Assembly: GCF_009882985.1 (NCBI RefSeq)
Contig: NZ_WTUZ01000010.1
Coordinates: 868,352-932,351, forward strand
DNA length: 64,000 nucleotides
Reading direction: 5' to 3'
Origin: Paenibacillus silvestris
GTDB taxonomy: Bacteria; Bacillota; Bacilli; Paenibacillales; NBRC-103111
The translations under genes were made by a program, and so were the position numbers. Positions 1 to 8,651 of the stretch are shown piece by piece. Each line of letters starts with the position of its first letter. Position 1 is the first letter of the stretch. The notes under the pieces were generated by a model. The model worked only from the letters and a program-made list of their open reading frames with translations. It was not told the DNA's origin and ran no database searches.

Positions 1-157
1 TTGAAATGACACCCGCCAAGTCACCAAGCGTGATTCCAATCACATATTCGAAGAAAGTCAACTGAGATATTTGTTTTTTCCCAAGGATTCGTGTCAGTAC
101 AAACAAAATAACTAGCGCGCTGAACGCTCTAATAATGATATGTACCCAATCTGCCAT
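1..157 (-). CDS. YetF-like DUF421 membrane protein (N-terminal part, runs off window)
   Basis: Only the first 52 codons are present; the 3' end lies beyond the left edge. The visible residues form one hydrophobic segment (about residues 6-23), then LGKKQISQLTFFEYVIGIT, the hallmark of the DUF421/YetF family. These are small membrane proteins whose soluble C-terminal domain is not visible here. The ATG at 157 follows an AAGGAGAGGGG ribosome-binding site. The molecular function of the family is not settled; in spore formers such genes often accompany DUF1657 and spoVA-type genes. A DUF1657 gene lies just to the right in the opposite orientation, which fits that association. Confidence 0.85.
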   Translation of the reverse strand, partial: MADWVHIIIRAFSALVILFVLTRILGKKQISQLTFFEYVIGITLGDLAGVIS

Positions 158-355
158 GGGCCTGTTCCCCTCTCCTTCGTAGTGCTCCAAACAAAGTCAT
201 TATGTGCAAAATAAGCGAGTGCTATCATTGAATTGGTTTGTATTTAATTGTCAATTATGAGAAAGAAGAGACAGGGCATATTAATGATCGCAAACAAGTG
301 AAATCATGATGTTCTCTTGGGTTGCAATCCAAATTCAAATGAAGAGGTGTCTACC

Positions 356-562
356 ATGACTGTAGCTGCTCAAGTAAAAACAACACTAGCCTCCCTCAAA
401 AGCGCGCAAGCCAGCCTAGAGACCTTTGCGTTAAGCACAGAGAATCAAGAAGCTAAACAGCTGTATGAAACAGCCGCGATGGCCGCGCAAGACATCGTGA
501 ATCAAGTTTCCTCCAGGGTGCAGCAATTGGAGAACGAAGAACCACAATACAAAGGCTTCTAA
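356..562 (+). CDS. DUF1657 domain protein (small, spore-associated family)
   Basis: This 68-residue protein starts MTVAAQVKTTLASLK and ends EEPQYKGF, both diagnostic of DUF1657. It is predicted to be all-helical, soluble and without cysteine. The ATG at 356 is preferred over an upstream TTG in frame at 317 because GAGGTG lies six bases before it and family members start MTV. DUF1657 genes are known next to DUF421 and spoVA genes in Bacillales, including the mobile spoVA operon linked to heat-resistant spores. Here only the DUF421 neighbour is seen, divergently placed. A strong terminator follows directly. The role is unknown. Confidence 0.85.
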   Translation: MTVAAQVKTTLASLKSAQASLETFALSTENQEAKQLYETAAMAAQDIVNQVSSRVQQLENEEPQYKGF

Positions 563-571
563 TTGAAGCAC

Positions 572-621
572 AAAAACAGCCGATACTCACGAGAACGAGT
601 TCTCGTGTACCGGCTGTTTTT
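572..621 (+). terminator. Rho-independent terminator after DUF1657 gene
   Basis: A long hairpin runs from AAAAACAGCCGATAC and CACGAGAAC to GTTCTCGTG and CCGGCTGTTTTT. It begins 10 bases after the stop codon. Being A-rich on the left and T-rich on the right, it could work in both directions and also serve the small minus-strand ORFs. Confidence 0.85.
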
Positions 622-634
622 GCTTTTAATCCTT

Positions 635-715
635 TTAATACATCATGAGGAGAATTAGCGTAAGAAGGACAAAAAGCACTAATATCAGCAATTTGAGGTT
701 ATCTTCTTTTGGCAT
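635..715 (-). CDS. Putative 26-residue single-span membrane peptide
   Basis: The short ORF encodes MPKEDNLKLLILVLFVLLTL plus a short tail ending MMY. A charged N-terminus is followed by about 17 uninterrupted hydrophobic residues, as in small membrane peptides of spore formers. An AGGGG stretch lies eight bases before the ATG. It sits between the DUF1657 terminator and another small ORF, both on this strand. I do not recognise the family; length and composition alone cannot exclude a chance ORF. Confidence 0.4.
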   Translation of the reverse strand: MPKEDNLKLLILVLFVLLTLILLMMY

Positions 716-758
716 GCGAGCCGCCCCTTGTTTCAGATCATTTCGGATAAAATTGTTG

Positions 759-896
759 CTATTGTGTTGGTTGGTTAGAAGCTTTCCTCAATTCATTCGC
801 TAACCGGTGAAATTCTTCTCTTGCTTGCGGATCTTCTGTTGCCATGTAGGCCGCAGATAAAAAGGCAATGATTTTATTAGCGTCTTCAACACTCAC
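759..896 (-). CDS. Putative 45-residue protein, GTG start
   Basis: The GTG at 896 is preceded by a perfect GGAGGG at a normal distance (bases 905-910). The product begins MSVEDANKIIAFLSAAYMAT and continues with an acidic/basic helical stretch (DPQAREEFHRLANELRKA). It is predicted to be mostly helical, soluble and without cysteine. It lies 26 bases downstream of the papain-like protease gene on the same strand and may be co-transcribed with it. The family is not recognised. The strong ribosome-binding site and well-formed amphipathic helices argue for a real gene. Confidence 0.55.
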   Translation of the reverse strand: MSVEDANKIIAFLSAAYMATEDPQAREEFHRLANELRKASNQPTQ

Positions 897-922
897 TGCT
901 TAATCCCTCCTAGAAGCACACG

Positions 923-1684
923 CTATTTGCCGGTCCAATAATCAAAGGTGAGAAGATTACTTTTGAAGAACGAATAGGGCAAATAACAGTAGCCTTGGTC
1001 ACCCCAGCCTTTTCCCCAAGAGTTTCGGGCGATCACCACACCCTGTCCCTTCTTCTTGCCATCCCTATACCCAACAGCCAGCATGGCGTGCCCGCCCAGC
1101 AGCATTTCTTTTTTACGGTCTGGATACGGAACCCGTCCGGTCTTGAGAACAGCTAGGCTTTCGAAGGAAGCATATAAATAGATCCCGAAAACAACTGGCT
1201 GACCATCCGCCAAAGCCGCTTTGATTCCTGCCAGATCATGAATACGATGATAGCTGCCGATCCGATAATTCCCTGCCGTTTGCTCAGCCTCAGCATCAGG
1301 CTTCTCTTTAAATTTGGCAATTTGGTAAGGCCATTCGCTTTCCGGGCAAACACCGGTTTTCTGAAGCACTTTCATACCGTCGCGGACTGTTGCGCCAGAG
1401 TCCCTGTTTACCGTGCCTTCTAGCTGTCTCTCATGCCAGTAATGAAAAAGCCGGGATAACCGAAGCGATGAATCGCTTTCCTGACGAAGCCAATATTCAC
1501 GCAGTCCGCTTACAATGGCATTGGACGTGCAAGAACCTAAATTCCCTTGATTGACAATTGGAGAAAGCTTACTCCGTAAGTCGACTCTGCGGGGCAGCTG
1601 AGATTCACGAACATAATTGACGCTTCGGTAAAAATAGTCACGAAAGTCACGTTGATCTCGCTTTACCGTTAACTTCCTTCTCAT
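923..1684 (-). CDS. Papain-like (C1 family) cysteine protease
   Basis: This 253-residue protein has the papain fold signature: oxyanion Gln46 and catalytic Cys52 in NQGNLGSCTSNA, catalytic His199 in LLGGHAMLAVGY and Asn221 in ARNSWGKGWGDQGYCYLP. The usual CGSCW motif is replaced by LGSCTSNA, as in several bacterial C1 peptidases. There is no signal peptide and only a short, basic N-terminal extension, so it is either cytoplasmic or exported by another route. The ATG at 1684 was chosen because GGGGAGG lies seven bases upstream; a GTG in frame at 1735 has no ribosome-binding site. Substrate unknown. It lies downstream of a glycosyltransferase gene but behind a terminator, so it probably has its own promoter. 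Confidence 0.85.
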   Translation of the reverse strand: MRRKLTVKRDQRDFRDYFYRSVNYVRESQLPRRVDLRSKLSPIVNQGNLGSCTSNAIVSGLREYWLRQESDSSLRLSRLFHYWHERQLEGTVNRDSGATVRDGMKVLQKTGVCPESEWPYQIAKFKEKPDAEAEQTAGNYRIGSYHRIHDLAGIKAALADGQPVVFGIYLYASFESLAVLKTGRVPYPDRKKEMLLGGHAMLAVGYRDGKKKGQGVVIARNSWGKGWGDQGYCYLPYSFFKSNLLTFDYWTGK

Positions 1685-1753
1685 CTGTTTTCCTCCCCAT
1701 TGCCCGTTTGTGGAATTGTACTCCAGTGTATTCACCCATAGGCAGGAGCGTGC

Positions 1754-1781
1754 AAAAAGCGCATACCCTTAGGGCATGCGC
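1754..1781 (-). terminator. Terminator of the glycosyltransferase gene
   Basis: On the minus strand GCGCATGCCC, a TAA loop and GGGTATGCGC are followed by TTTTT. The hairpin begins about 16 bases past the glycosyltransferase stop and separates it from the protease gene. Confidence 0.85.
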
Positions 1782-1796
1782 GCGTGGCAAATCTAA

Positions 1797-2765
1797 TTAT
1801 TTTTTCATCGCTTTCTGATAAATAGCTAAGTATCTGCTCGTCATAAGGGATGTGGCAAACCGCCTGATCACATAACTGCGAAGCGCAGCAGGATCGGGGT
1901 AGCGCCCTTGCTTAACTTTGGCAATCATTTCGGGAACGGAGCGGCATATCAGCTCAGGGAACCCCGCCATGACCTCTGGGACGGCGCCACGATTTAAAGC
2001 AAGCACAGGCGTACCGCACACCATCGCTTCAATCATAACAAGCCCAAAGGGTTCTTCCCAGACCGTAGGAAATAAGAGACAAGCTGCGTATTTGAGCAGC
2101 TTTTGTTTTCTTTTGCCCCCGACAGGACCTACGAATTTAATATTAGGATTGTTCTGAATACGAGGCATGATTTCCTTGCGAAACAAGGCTTGATCCTTAA
2201 TTGGACCGGCGATGATCAGCTTGCGGTTTGTTTTCTCCGCGATTTCGATGGCATGCAGAACTCCTTTTTCCCGTAAAATTCGTCCCATGAACACCATGAT
2301 GTTGCTTTTCCTTGTACTGAACTCATACTCACTTGGATTAATGCCATTATAGACGAAGTCCCCTCGATTATTGCCCATCACTGTTTTCGCTCGTTTAGAA
2401 ACATATACCGGGTGCTTCACGCGTTGTTTCACAGGAAGATGCATCGTGCAAACCGTTGGAATGCTCAGCTTTCGAATCCCTAGAGCAGAAGTGAATGTGT
2501 GATCATGGATGACATCTACGTCTGGCGGCATATTTCGCAAAACATAACTGGCGATCCCCTGATCACGAAGACCCATCGGAAAAGGAACCAATTTAGCGCT
2601 TGTCCGACTGCCTTGCGTCGCGAAAATCGTCACCTGGTGGCCTCTTTGCACAAGACTTTCGGTCAGTTCATGAACAATCTTCTCTGTCCCTCCCTGATTC
2701 GTAGGCGGCAGCTTCTGAGCATCCGGAAAATTAGAAATCACTTGAACAATATGAAGACGTTTCAT
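1797..2765 (-). CDS. Glycosyltransferase family 4 (GT-B fold)
   Basis: The 322-residue protein has an N-terminal NQGGTEKIVHELTESLVQRG segment and a C-terminal nucleotide-sugar binding block, WEEPFGLVMIEAMVCGTPV, with the GT4 E-x7-E pair at Glu238 and Glu246. It is therefore a retaining glycosyltransferase that moves a sugar from a nucleotide donor to an unknown acceptor. It is somewhat shorter than typical GT4 enzymes (350-400) in the middle of the N-terminal domain. GGAGGG precedes the start. It stands alone, so envelope polysaccharide or glycolipid work is a guess. Confidence 0.85.
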   Translation of the reverse strand: MKRLHIVQVISNFPDAQKLPPTNQGGTEKIVHELTESLVQRGHQVTIFATQGSRTSAKLVPFPMGLRDQGIASYVLRNMPPDVDVIHDHTFTSALGIRKLSIPTVCTMHLPVKQRVKHPVYVSKRAKTVMGNNRGDFVYNGINPSEYEFSTRKSNIMVFMGRILREKGVLHAIEIAEKTNRKLIIAGPIKDQALFRKEIMPRIQNNPNIKFVGPVGGKRKQKLLKYAACLLFPTVWEEPFGLVMIEAMVCGTPVLALNRGAVPEVMAGFPELICRSVPEMIAKVKQGRYPDPAALRSYVIRRFATSLMTSRYLAIYQKAMKK

Positions 2766-2950
2766 TCGTATATCCCTCCGTTATGCGCAAGTAGCCAGTT
2801 TCGAATCTCCAAACCTATCACCATCTCTTCGTAAGGACTATGCTTTATGTTTAAAATATGCAAGACTCGTATAAATGCTACAGACTTGTATCGCTTTCAA
2901 GTAAAATGGACTGGATAGCAGCGGATAGAGAGCTCCCGTATGGCTTAGTT

Positions 2951-3127
2951 GGAACTACAGGGCGTTATTTCTCAAAAAACGCCTGTTTTCCGGGTGGAAC
3001 TGGAACTGTGGTCCGCTATTTCGCCGATTTCGACCGAAATAGCTGTCACGGCGGTCGGATAAGACCCTGTAGTTCCGCTCCCTCGCGGAAATTGCACCAT
3101 GTCCTCGAAATAGAGGACCGCAGTTCC
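2951..3127. repeat. Four-unit intergenic element, family A (copy 1)
   Basis: Four related 21-bp units occupy 2951-2971, 3002-3022, 3056-3076 and 3107-3127. The first two begin GGAACT and end TATTTC; the last two are inverted (third degenerate at its left end) and end in GTAGTTCC or GCAGTTCC. Start-to-start spacing is 51, 54 and 51. The same spacing recurs exactly at 43836 and 54967. The element fills most of the gap between the glycosyltransferase start (2765) and the acetylesterase end (3275); no gene was found there, and long ORFs across it are explained by the repeat. Confidence 0.8.
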
Positions 3128-3274
3128 TCTATGATCTGCCATTGTGGAATTCTCCACTAGCCTGCGTCTGTCAGAATTATTTCCCAGAAAATAACGAATT
3201 CCACCTAAACACAAAGAACCAGGCAAACCACGTCTTCTCAGACGGGTCCACCTGGTTCCAAGCTCATCCAACGC

Positions 3275-4396
3275 TTATCGAAGATAGCGCCAAAGTGGCT
3301 GTATTTGCTGCTTGCGGATACAGGAAACGACTAATTCGGCGATCGCGATGCCGCCTTTTTCTTGGAAATGCGTGTTATCCTCAGCCCCTTTTGGGAAATT
3401 AGGAAACTCCCCGGGCCAAGCCCACATGAACAAGGATTTGGTCTCCTCAGGACCCAGCGTCTCAAACAATTGCTTGCTTTCTTCCGCCAAATCAATAAGA
3501 ATAACGTCCGCCTCTTCCGCCAACTGCTTCATCGCCGTAAGGTAGTCACCGTGCGTGTCGGTGATTTGACCCGCTCCATCAAAAAATCTCCGCTGCACAG
3601 GCGTAACTAGAATTGGCACAGCGCCCCGCGTCCGAGCTTCCTGAATATAGATCATTAGATGCTCTTTATACGTTGTAAATGGTGACGTCGCACGCTCCTC
3701 GTCCAGCTTTTGATCGTTATGCCCAAATTGAATGAACAAGTAATCATTCGCTGTCATCGCATCAAGAATCGGCGCAAAACTCCCTTCATTCAGAAAGCTC
3801 TTGGAACTGCGTCCTGACAGCGCATAATTCGCCACCGCAGCATCGGCTTTGATGAAAAGCGGGAGCATCTGCCCCCAGCCTGTGTAGGGATATCCATCCT
3901 GCGGCTGATCCGTTACGGTGGAGTCGCCAACCAAATACAAAGTAGCCGCTTGAGGCGCCGAAATGATCTCTAACGCGTTAATACGAGGTGCAACGCCCGA
4001 GAAAGCAAGCCTTAATTGTCCATCTGTTACATGGACGCTAAAGCTGTTAGACACGAATTCGCCCGCTGCCGTTTGGCATTCCGACAGTAGTAGCCTTCCC
4101 TGTCCTACCTTCAAACCCGTTGCAGTCGCTGTAATCAGGTCCCCCATGAGCGTATGAATCGTATAATTGCCATTCGGCAAATCAACGATGAACACAGCGC
4201 GGGCGGGAATGCAAAAGTCTTGACGAAGCGCTCCCGATCTACCGCGATCTCTCTCATATACCTCAGAGCCTGCCACAAAGCCAAAGCCCCCGCCACTACT
4301 CTCATGATAGAAAGAATCATGGCTAATTTTCGTATAACCCTCTTTCGCACCACTTTGCTCAGGACCAAAATCAAATTTCATATGGATGTTCATCAT
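3275..4396 (-). CDS. Rhamnogalacturonan acetylesterase-like SGNH hydrolase
   Basis: The 373-residue protein has an N-terminal beta-rich domain starting KFDFGP (about 1-145) and a C-terminal SGNH/GDSL hydrolase domain. Visible blocks are LVGDST with nucleophile Ser159, YALSGRS (Gly195), FGHND (Asn227) and DNTHF carrying the Asp340/His343 pair. These match YesT/RhgT-type enzymes, which remove acetyl groups from rhamnogalacturonan. No signal peptide is present, so it acts inside the cell on imported oligosaccharides. It lies nine bases after the GH105 gene and is the last gene of the operon; GAGGTT precedes the ATG. Deacetylation would give the hydrolases access to galacturonate residues. Confidence 0.88.
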   Translation of the reverse strand: MMNIHMKFDFGPEQSGAKEGYTKISHDSFYHESSGGGFGFVAGSEVYERDRGRSGALRQDFCIPARAVFIVDLPNGNYTIHTLMGDLITATATGLKVGQGRLLLSECQTAAGEFVSNSFSVHVTDGQLRLAFSGVAPRINALEIISAPQAATLYLVGDSTVTDQPQDGYPYTGWGQMLPLFIKADAAVANYALSGRSSKSFLNEGSFAPILDAMTANDYLFIQFGHNDQKLDEERATSPFTTYKEHLMIYIQEARTRGAVPILVTPVQRRFFDGAGQITDTHGDYLTAMKQLAEEADVILIDLAEESKQLFETLGPEETKSLFMWAWPGEFPNFPKGAEDNTHFQEKGGIAIAELVVSCIRKQQIQPLWRYLR

Positions 4397-4405
4397 GTTT
4401 AACCT

Positions 4406-5431
4406 CTACCAGTCCTTGCGGTTAAGCAAGGAAGATAAGAAGATGAGTCCCAGACCTTGACCCCATCCCTGAATTCGTTTGTAAGGAACCCCTTTGTAGC
4501 CCTCATTATCCCGCATGACCGCTGTGCCAGCAGATACGCCTGCAACAGTACCGTCCTCTGTGATGCGCGCAAGAATACCCTTAATCGACTTGTTTGTATA
4601 TTTATTGTATAGCGGACCTGCACCAATCAGTGCCGCCGCGATACCAGCCGAACCGGATGTTTCCAAATACGCATCCTTATCCGTCAGAACGGTATGCCAT
4701 AACCCGCTTTCATCCTGCAAACGCACGAGTGCGCTTAATTGATCACGCAAAGAACCTTCAATAATCATAAAAGAGGGATGCGTCACATGGACGAGTCTCA
4801 ATGCCCTCGCCATCGTAATGGCCGCCCATGAATTGCCGCGTGCCCAATAGATGCCTGACATGTGATTTTGCGCCAGATTATCCCACCCGTGGTAATACAA
4901 GTTCGTTGCCGCATCCTGCAGCACATTTTCATGACCGTGGTATTGTTTCAAGCCATCCTCGAAGTAATCCTCACGATTCAGCATCGAGCCGATACGCACT
5001 AGGAAATAACCCGCCATGAACATCGTATCCACCCATGCCTGCTCGGGGAAATTGTACGTCTCCGAGTTCACCGTATGCTGGAAAATGCCCTCTCCAAACC
5101 GCTCCGCCTCATGCTTCAGAAAGTCCGCCATTTGCGTTGCGATTTCTATATAGCGCTCTTCCCCAGTTTCCTTGTACAAGGTTAACAAAGAGTGACCGAT
5201 CGAGATGCCGTTAACGGACAGCTTGGGCAGCCCATCCTCCAGCTTCTCATCCACCCATTCTTTTAACAGATGAAGATACTCTTTATTGCCTGTCGCTTCA
5301 TAAGCTTCACTCACACCGTAGAAAGCTACGCCACCCGGCCAATCCCAATTAAAGTCCATACGGAACGTTCTATGCACAACGCGGTCAATGACTTGACGAA
5401 TTTCATCTGGATCGAATTGTAAAGCTGGCAT
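4406..5431 (-). CDS. yteR: Unsaturated rhamnogalacturonyl hydrolase, GH105 (YteR/YesR-like)
   Basis: The (alpha/alpha)6-barrel family is recognised from FNWDWPGGVAFYGV near the start, QAWVDTMFMAGYF with the catalytic Asp at 135, and YWARGNSWAAITMARAL. GH105 enzymes hydrate and release the 4,5-unsaturated galacturonyl residue left on oligosaccharides by rhamnogalacturonan lyases. At 341 residues it has the normal length and no signal peptide, so it is cytoplasmic. The ATG at 5431 was chosen because GGGAGG lies about ten bases upstream; an earlier in-frame ATG at 5479 overlaps less convincing translation signals. It follows the permease genes directly. Its product would feed KdgF, KduI and KduD, all encoded further along this window. 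Confidence 0.92.
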   Translation of the reverse strand: MPALQFDPDEIRQVIDRVVHRTFRMDFNWDWPGGVAFYGVSEAYEATGNKEYLHLLKEWVDEKLEDGLPKLSVNGISIGHSLLTLYKETGEERYIEIATQMADFLKHEAERFGEGIFQHTVNSETYNFPEQAWVDTMFMAGYFLVRIGSMLNREDYFEDGLKQYHGHENVLQDAATNLYYHGWDNLAQNHMSGIYWARGNSWAAITMARALRLVHVTHPSFMIIEGSLRDQLSALVRLQDESGLWHTVLTDKDAYLETSGSAGIAAALIGAGPLYNKYTNKSIKGILARITEDGTVAGVSAGTAVMRDNEGYKGVPYKRIQGWGQGLGLIFLSSLLNRKDW

Positions 5432-5484
5432 CTCTTCATTTCCTCCCTGTAGACGGTTATTCATTAAGTGAGTGCTCATGCTCG

Positions 5485-6330
5485 TTACCCTTTCAAGCCG
5501 CTCGTCGATATTCCATCAACAATGTATTTCTGGAAAATCATGAACACAACGAAGATCGGGACTAAGGATAGCGTCGACATGGCGAACATGCCGCCCCAGT
5601 TATTTAAGGACTCACTGTCCAAGAAAAGCTTTAGAGCTAATGATACCGGGTAAAGCTCAGCATTATTTAAATAGAGCAGCGGCGTGTAGAAATCGTCCCA
5701 TCTCCAGTAGAAGGAGAAGATTGCCGATGTCACGAGAGCCGGGACGATAAGTGGAATAATAATTTTGTAGAAAATGCTGTATTTGCTGCAGCCATCCATC
5801 TTTGCGGCTTCATCAAGCTCAGGCGGAATCGTGCGGATAAATTGCATAATTAGAAAAATAAAGAACGGAATTCCGAAAAACTGCGGCACAATAATCGGTT
5901 TAAAGCTCGATAACCAGCCGATTTTGGCGAATAAAATGTACTGCGAAATAATGGTTACATCTTGCGGCAGCAGCAGCGTCAGCATCACCATGGCGAACCA
6001 GAACTTACTCCCGGCAAACTTGATGCGAGCGAAGCCGTATCCAACAACAGCGGATGAAGCTACGGCGCCGATGGTCGAAAGAATGACGATAATGAAGCTA
6101 TTTTTCATGAAGGTTGCAAACGTAATGCCTGCAAATCCCTTCCAACCGGACACATAGTTGCCCCACTCCAGCCTGCTGGGGATCAGAGAGGTAGCTGTTG
6201 TATAGATCTCCTCATTTGGCTTAAAAGAGCTGGCGACCAGCCAGAGAATCGGATAAATCGCTGTAAGCGCGATAAGGCAGACGACTAAATGATAGAGCAC
6301 TGTTTTCATATTTTTCGCTCGAAAAACCAT
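5485..6330 (-). CDS. yesQ: Carbohydrate ABC transporter permease, MalG type
   Basis: The 281-residue membrane protein has about six spans and the cytoplasmic EAA loop ([26 protein letters not shown]), which docks the ATPase. The C-terminus ends in the usual SGLKG. It pairs with the MalF-type permease at 6343-7230 and the lipoprotein at 7332-8651 to form an importer like B. subtilis YesOPQ, proposed for rhamnogalacturonan oligosaccharides. No ATP-binding gene is nearby, so a shared MsmX-like ATPase encoded elsewhere is presumed. A good AGGAGGG site precedes the start. Confidence 0.9.
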   Translation of the reverse strand: MVFRAKNMKTVLYHLVVCLIALTAIYPILWLVASSFKPNEEIYTTATSLIPSRLEWGNYVSGWKGFAGITFATFMKNSFIIVILSTIGAVASSAVVGYGFARIKFAGSKFWFAMVMLTLLLPQDVTIISQYILFAKIGWLSSFKPIIVPQFFGIPFFIFLIMQFIRTIPPELDEAAKMDGCSKYSIFYKIIIPLIVPALVTSAIFSFYWRWDDFYTPLLYLNNAELYPVSLALKLFLDSESLNNWGGMFAMSTLSLVPIFVVFMIFQKYIVDGISTSGLKG

Positions 6331-6342
6331 GTCAGATCCCTC

Positions 6343-7230
6343 CTAGCTCTCGTAATGAACCCAATATTTTGATGTTTTGAAAATAACCAAGGTGATGAGC
6401 CCGATTAAGATGAGCATGAACCAAGCCATTGCTGAGGCATAGCCCATTTCAAAGAAAACAAATGCCCGGTGGAATAAATACAGCGAATATAGCAGTGTAT
6501 TATTAAGCGGTCCGCCTTCACCATTCGAAATGATATAAGCCGGCGTGAAGGTTAAGAAGCCCGAAATCGTTTGCAGAATGAGATTAAACAAGATGATTGG
6601 ACTTAACAAGGGCAGTGTGATGTGAAAAAATTTGCGAACAGGTCCCGCTCCATCCACGCTTGCCGCCTCGTAGTAAGTGCCTGGGATGTTTTTGAGCCCC
6701 GCAAGAAAGATAAGCATCGAAGAACCGAACTGCCAGACGGACAATAGCACCAATGTACCAAGCGCCGTAGCCGGCAAGCCAATCCAAGAGGTCGTGGTAT
6801 GGATACCTATGCTGCCCAGGAAGGCATTGATCAGCCCTTTGTCCCCAAAAATTTGACGCCACATGATAGATACGGCTACGCTTCCGCCAATGAGCGAAGG
6901 TAAGTAATACGTAGCCCGGTATAACCCTATTCCTCTTGCAGCTCGATTGAGCAGCATGGCTACCAATAACGCGATGATTAGACGCATCGGAACGGATGTG
7001 AGCACGTAGGTTAGCGTCACACGAATCGAATCTATGATTTTGTCATCATTCGTGAACATCTTCTCGTAATTCGAAAATCCTACCCATCGCGGCGCAGACA
7101 ATAAATCATACTCCGTGAATGAGAAGTAGAGCGATGAAAACATGGGAAACAGCGTGAAGATCAAAAATCCAAGAATGAAAGGTGAGACAAACACATAGCC
7201 GACTATGTGATCATTTTCACGTAGTTTCAT
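6343..7230 (-). CDS. yesP: Carbohydrate ABC transporter permease, MalF type
   Basis: This 295-residue protein has a first span at about residues 9-30 and the EAA loop IPGTYYEAASVDGAGPVRKFF about 90 residues from the C-terminus, typical of MalF/UgpA-like sugar permeases. It lies 12 bases upstream of its MalG-type partner and 100 bases downstream of the binding protein, with an intercistronic hairpin in that gap. AGGAGTGG precedes the ATG. By position it corresponds to YesP of the rhamnogalacturonan cluster in B. subtilis. Confidence 0.9.
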   Translation of the reverse strand: MKLRENDHIVGYVFVSPFILGFLIFTLFPMFSSLYFSFTEYDLLSAPRWVGFSNYEKMFTNDDKIIDSIRVTLTYVLTSVPMRLIIALLVAMLLNRAARGIGLYRATYYLPSLIGGSVAVSIMWRQIFGDKGLINAFLGSIGIHTTTSWIGLPATALGTLVLLSVWQFGSSMLIFLAGLKNIPGTYYEAASVDGAGPVRKFFHITLPLLSPIILFNLILQTISGFLTFTPAYIISNGEGGPLNNTLLYSLYLFHRAFVFFEMGYASAMAWFMLILIGLITLVIFKTSKYWVHYES

Positions 7231-7270
7231 AATTCCACTCCTTTATGCTTGTCATTTTCTGTGTATTTGG

Positions 7271-7297
7271 AAGGGCGACTGCTAGAGCGTCACCCTT
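7271..7297 (-). other. Intercistronic hairpin after binding-protein gene
   Basis: On the minus strand AAGGGTGACGC and GTCGCCCTT form an imperfect stem with no long T-run. Hairpins like this commonly follow solute-binding protein genes. They raise the level of the upstream message by blocking 3' decay or by partial termination. Confidence 0.45.
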
Positions 7298-7331
7298 TTA
7301 TACATGTACAGCGTGTCGTATTCATCCAGGT

Positions 7332-8651
7332 TCATTTCTTATTTTTAGCTAAAATGGCGTTGGCTTCACTCATGAATTTGGCAGCTGCCTCTTCCACCGT
7401 GATCTTGCGAAACAGGATTTGCTCTTGCATATCACGGAGCAGCCTGCTAACCTCTGCTGACCCGATCGGATCAGGCGGATCCATAGGACTACTGTTCTTC
7501 TCCACCCAAGTCACATAATCGTACACTTTCAATTCTTCTTCAGAGAGCGTTGGCTTCAACGCGTCCTTGACCTTCGAGGAAATAGGAATTCCCCGATCGC
7601 CTTTGATCAGTTTATTGGCCTCCAAATCATTGAGAAACCATGAGATGAATTTGGCCGCTTCGCTCTTTTGCTTGGAGCTTTTGGCGATGGAGAACAGCAT
7701 GGTGGGCTTCAAGTACAGCCCTAGTTTCCCATTCGGTCCCGGCAGTCCGGTTAAATTAAGAGGTTTCCTGGCGGCTTCCTGCAGCGACGTGAATTGATTC
7801 GACCACGCCATCGTCATGAAACCGTCTCCAAGAGCAATCGGATTCTCCTCGGGCGTCAGCTTGGACAATGACTCTTTGCCCCAGTCACGCATATAGCCCG
7901 CCTCGTACCACTGAAGATACATGGTGAAGTAATCTATAAAATATCGCGGATCGCTAAATCCAAGACTCGTACCATCCTGGCTAAAATAGTGCTGATCTTG
8001 CGTGCGCAGATAATAAGGAAAAAACTGATCGAAGCGCATGTGATCGAGCACTTTGCCTTTTGCCTTCATCTGCTTGGCGATTTGCTCCAAATCAGACCAA
8101 GTCCAGCTCTTCGGGATGGCAGATACCCCTGCCTCCTTCAGCATCGCTGCATCGTAGGTGGTACCCATCGCATTCACACCTAACGGTATGCCGTATAACT
8201 TCCCGTCGACTCGTCCGGAATCAATTGTCTCGGGCGATGCTAATCGCACATCGATCGTGCCATTATTCGCCAGCTCAGACAGGTCTTCCAATTGATCCTT
8301 CGTCGCATATTGGGTCAGATACGAGATATCCATCTGGATAATATCGGGCAATTGATTGGCCGCCGCTTGCGGAGCTAGCTTCTTCCAGAAATCATCAAAG
8401 CCGGCATATTCCGTATCAATTTTCACGTTCGGGTTCAGCTCCTGATACATGGCAATCAGCTTCAACGTGTAATCATGTCTCGATTGACCGCCCCACCAGG
8501 CAATTCGCAGCTTAACTTCTTGCTTGGCGCTGCTATTCTCAGTCTCAATGGTCCTCGGGTTTCCATCCGTAGATGGCTGTTTCGCGCTGCATCCTATTAG
8601 GGAGAACATCATGGGAATTAGAAGCATGGCTGGGAATAGTCTGCGTTTCAT
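7332..8651 (-). CDS. yesO: Sugar ABC transporter substrate-binding lipoprotein (YesO-like)
   Basis: The 439-residue protein begins with a lipoprotein signal peptide (MKRRLFPAMLL, then SLIGC with the lipid-anchored Cys21). A family 1 extracellular solute-binding domain follows (LRIAWWGGQSRHDYTLKLI). It captures the oligosaccharide outside and passes it to the 5485-7230 permeases. The start at 8651 was chosen for its GGAGG site; an upstream in-frame codon at 8684 would add basic residues before the signal. The 113-base gap upstream separates it from the response regulator gene and may hold its own promoter. Confidence 0.9.
   Translation of the reverse strand: MKRRLFPAMLLIPMMFSLIGCSAKQPSTDGNPRTIETENSSAKQEVKLRIAWWGGQSRHDYTLKLIAMYQELNPNVKIDTEYAGFDDFWKKLAPQAAANQLPDIIQMDISYLTQYATKDQLEDLSELANNGTIDVRLASPETIDSGRVDGKLYGIPLGVNAMGTTYDAAMLKEAGVSAIPKSWTWSDLEQIAKQMKAKGKVLDHMRFDQFFPYYLRTQDQHYFSQDGTSLGFSDPRYFIDYFTMYLQWYEAGYMRDWGKESLSKLTPEENPIALGDGFMTMAWSNQFTSLQEAARKPLNLTGLPGPNGKLGLYLKPTMLFSIAKSSKQKSEAAKFISWFLNDLEANKLIKGDRGIPISSKVKDALKPTLSEEELKVYDYVTWVEKNSSPMDPPDPIGSAEVSRLLRDMQEQILFRKITVEEAAAKFMSEANAILAKNKK

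Noticed and set aside
2972..3271. A 99-codon minus-strand ORF and overlapping plus-strand ORFs in the 2766-3274 gap
   Set aside because: They fall across the family A repeat, lack ribosome-binding sites and have no protein-like pattern. The inverted units explain the open frames.
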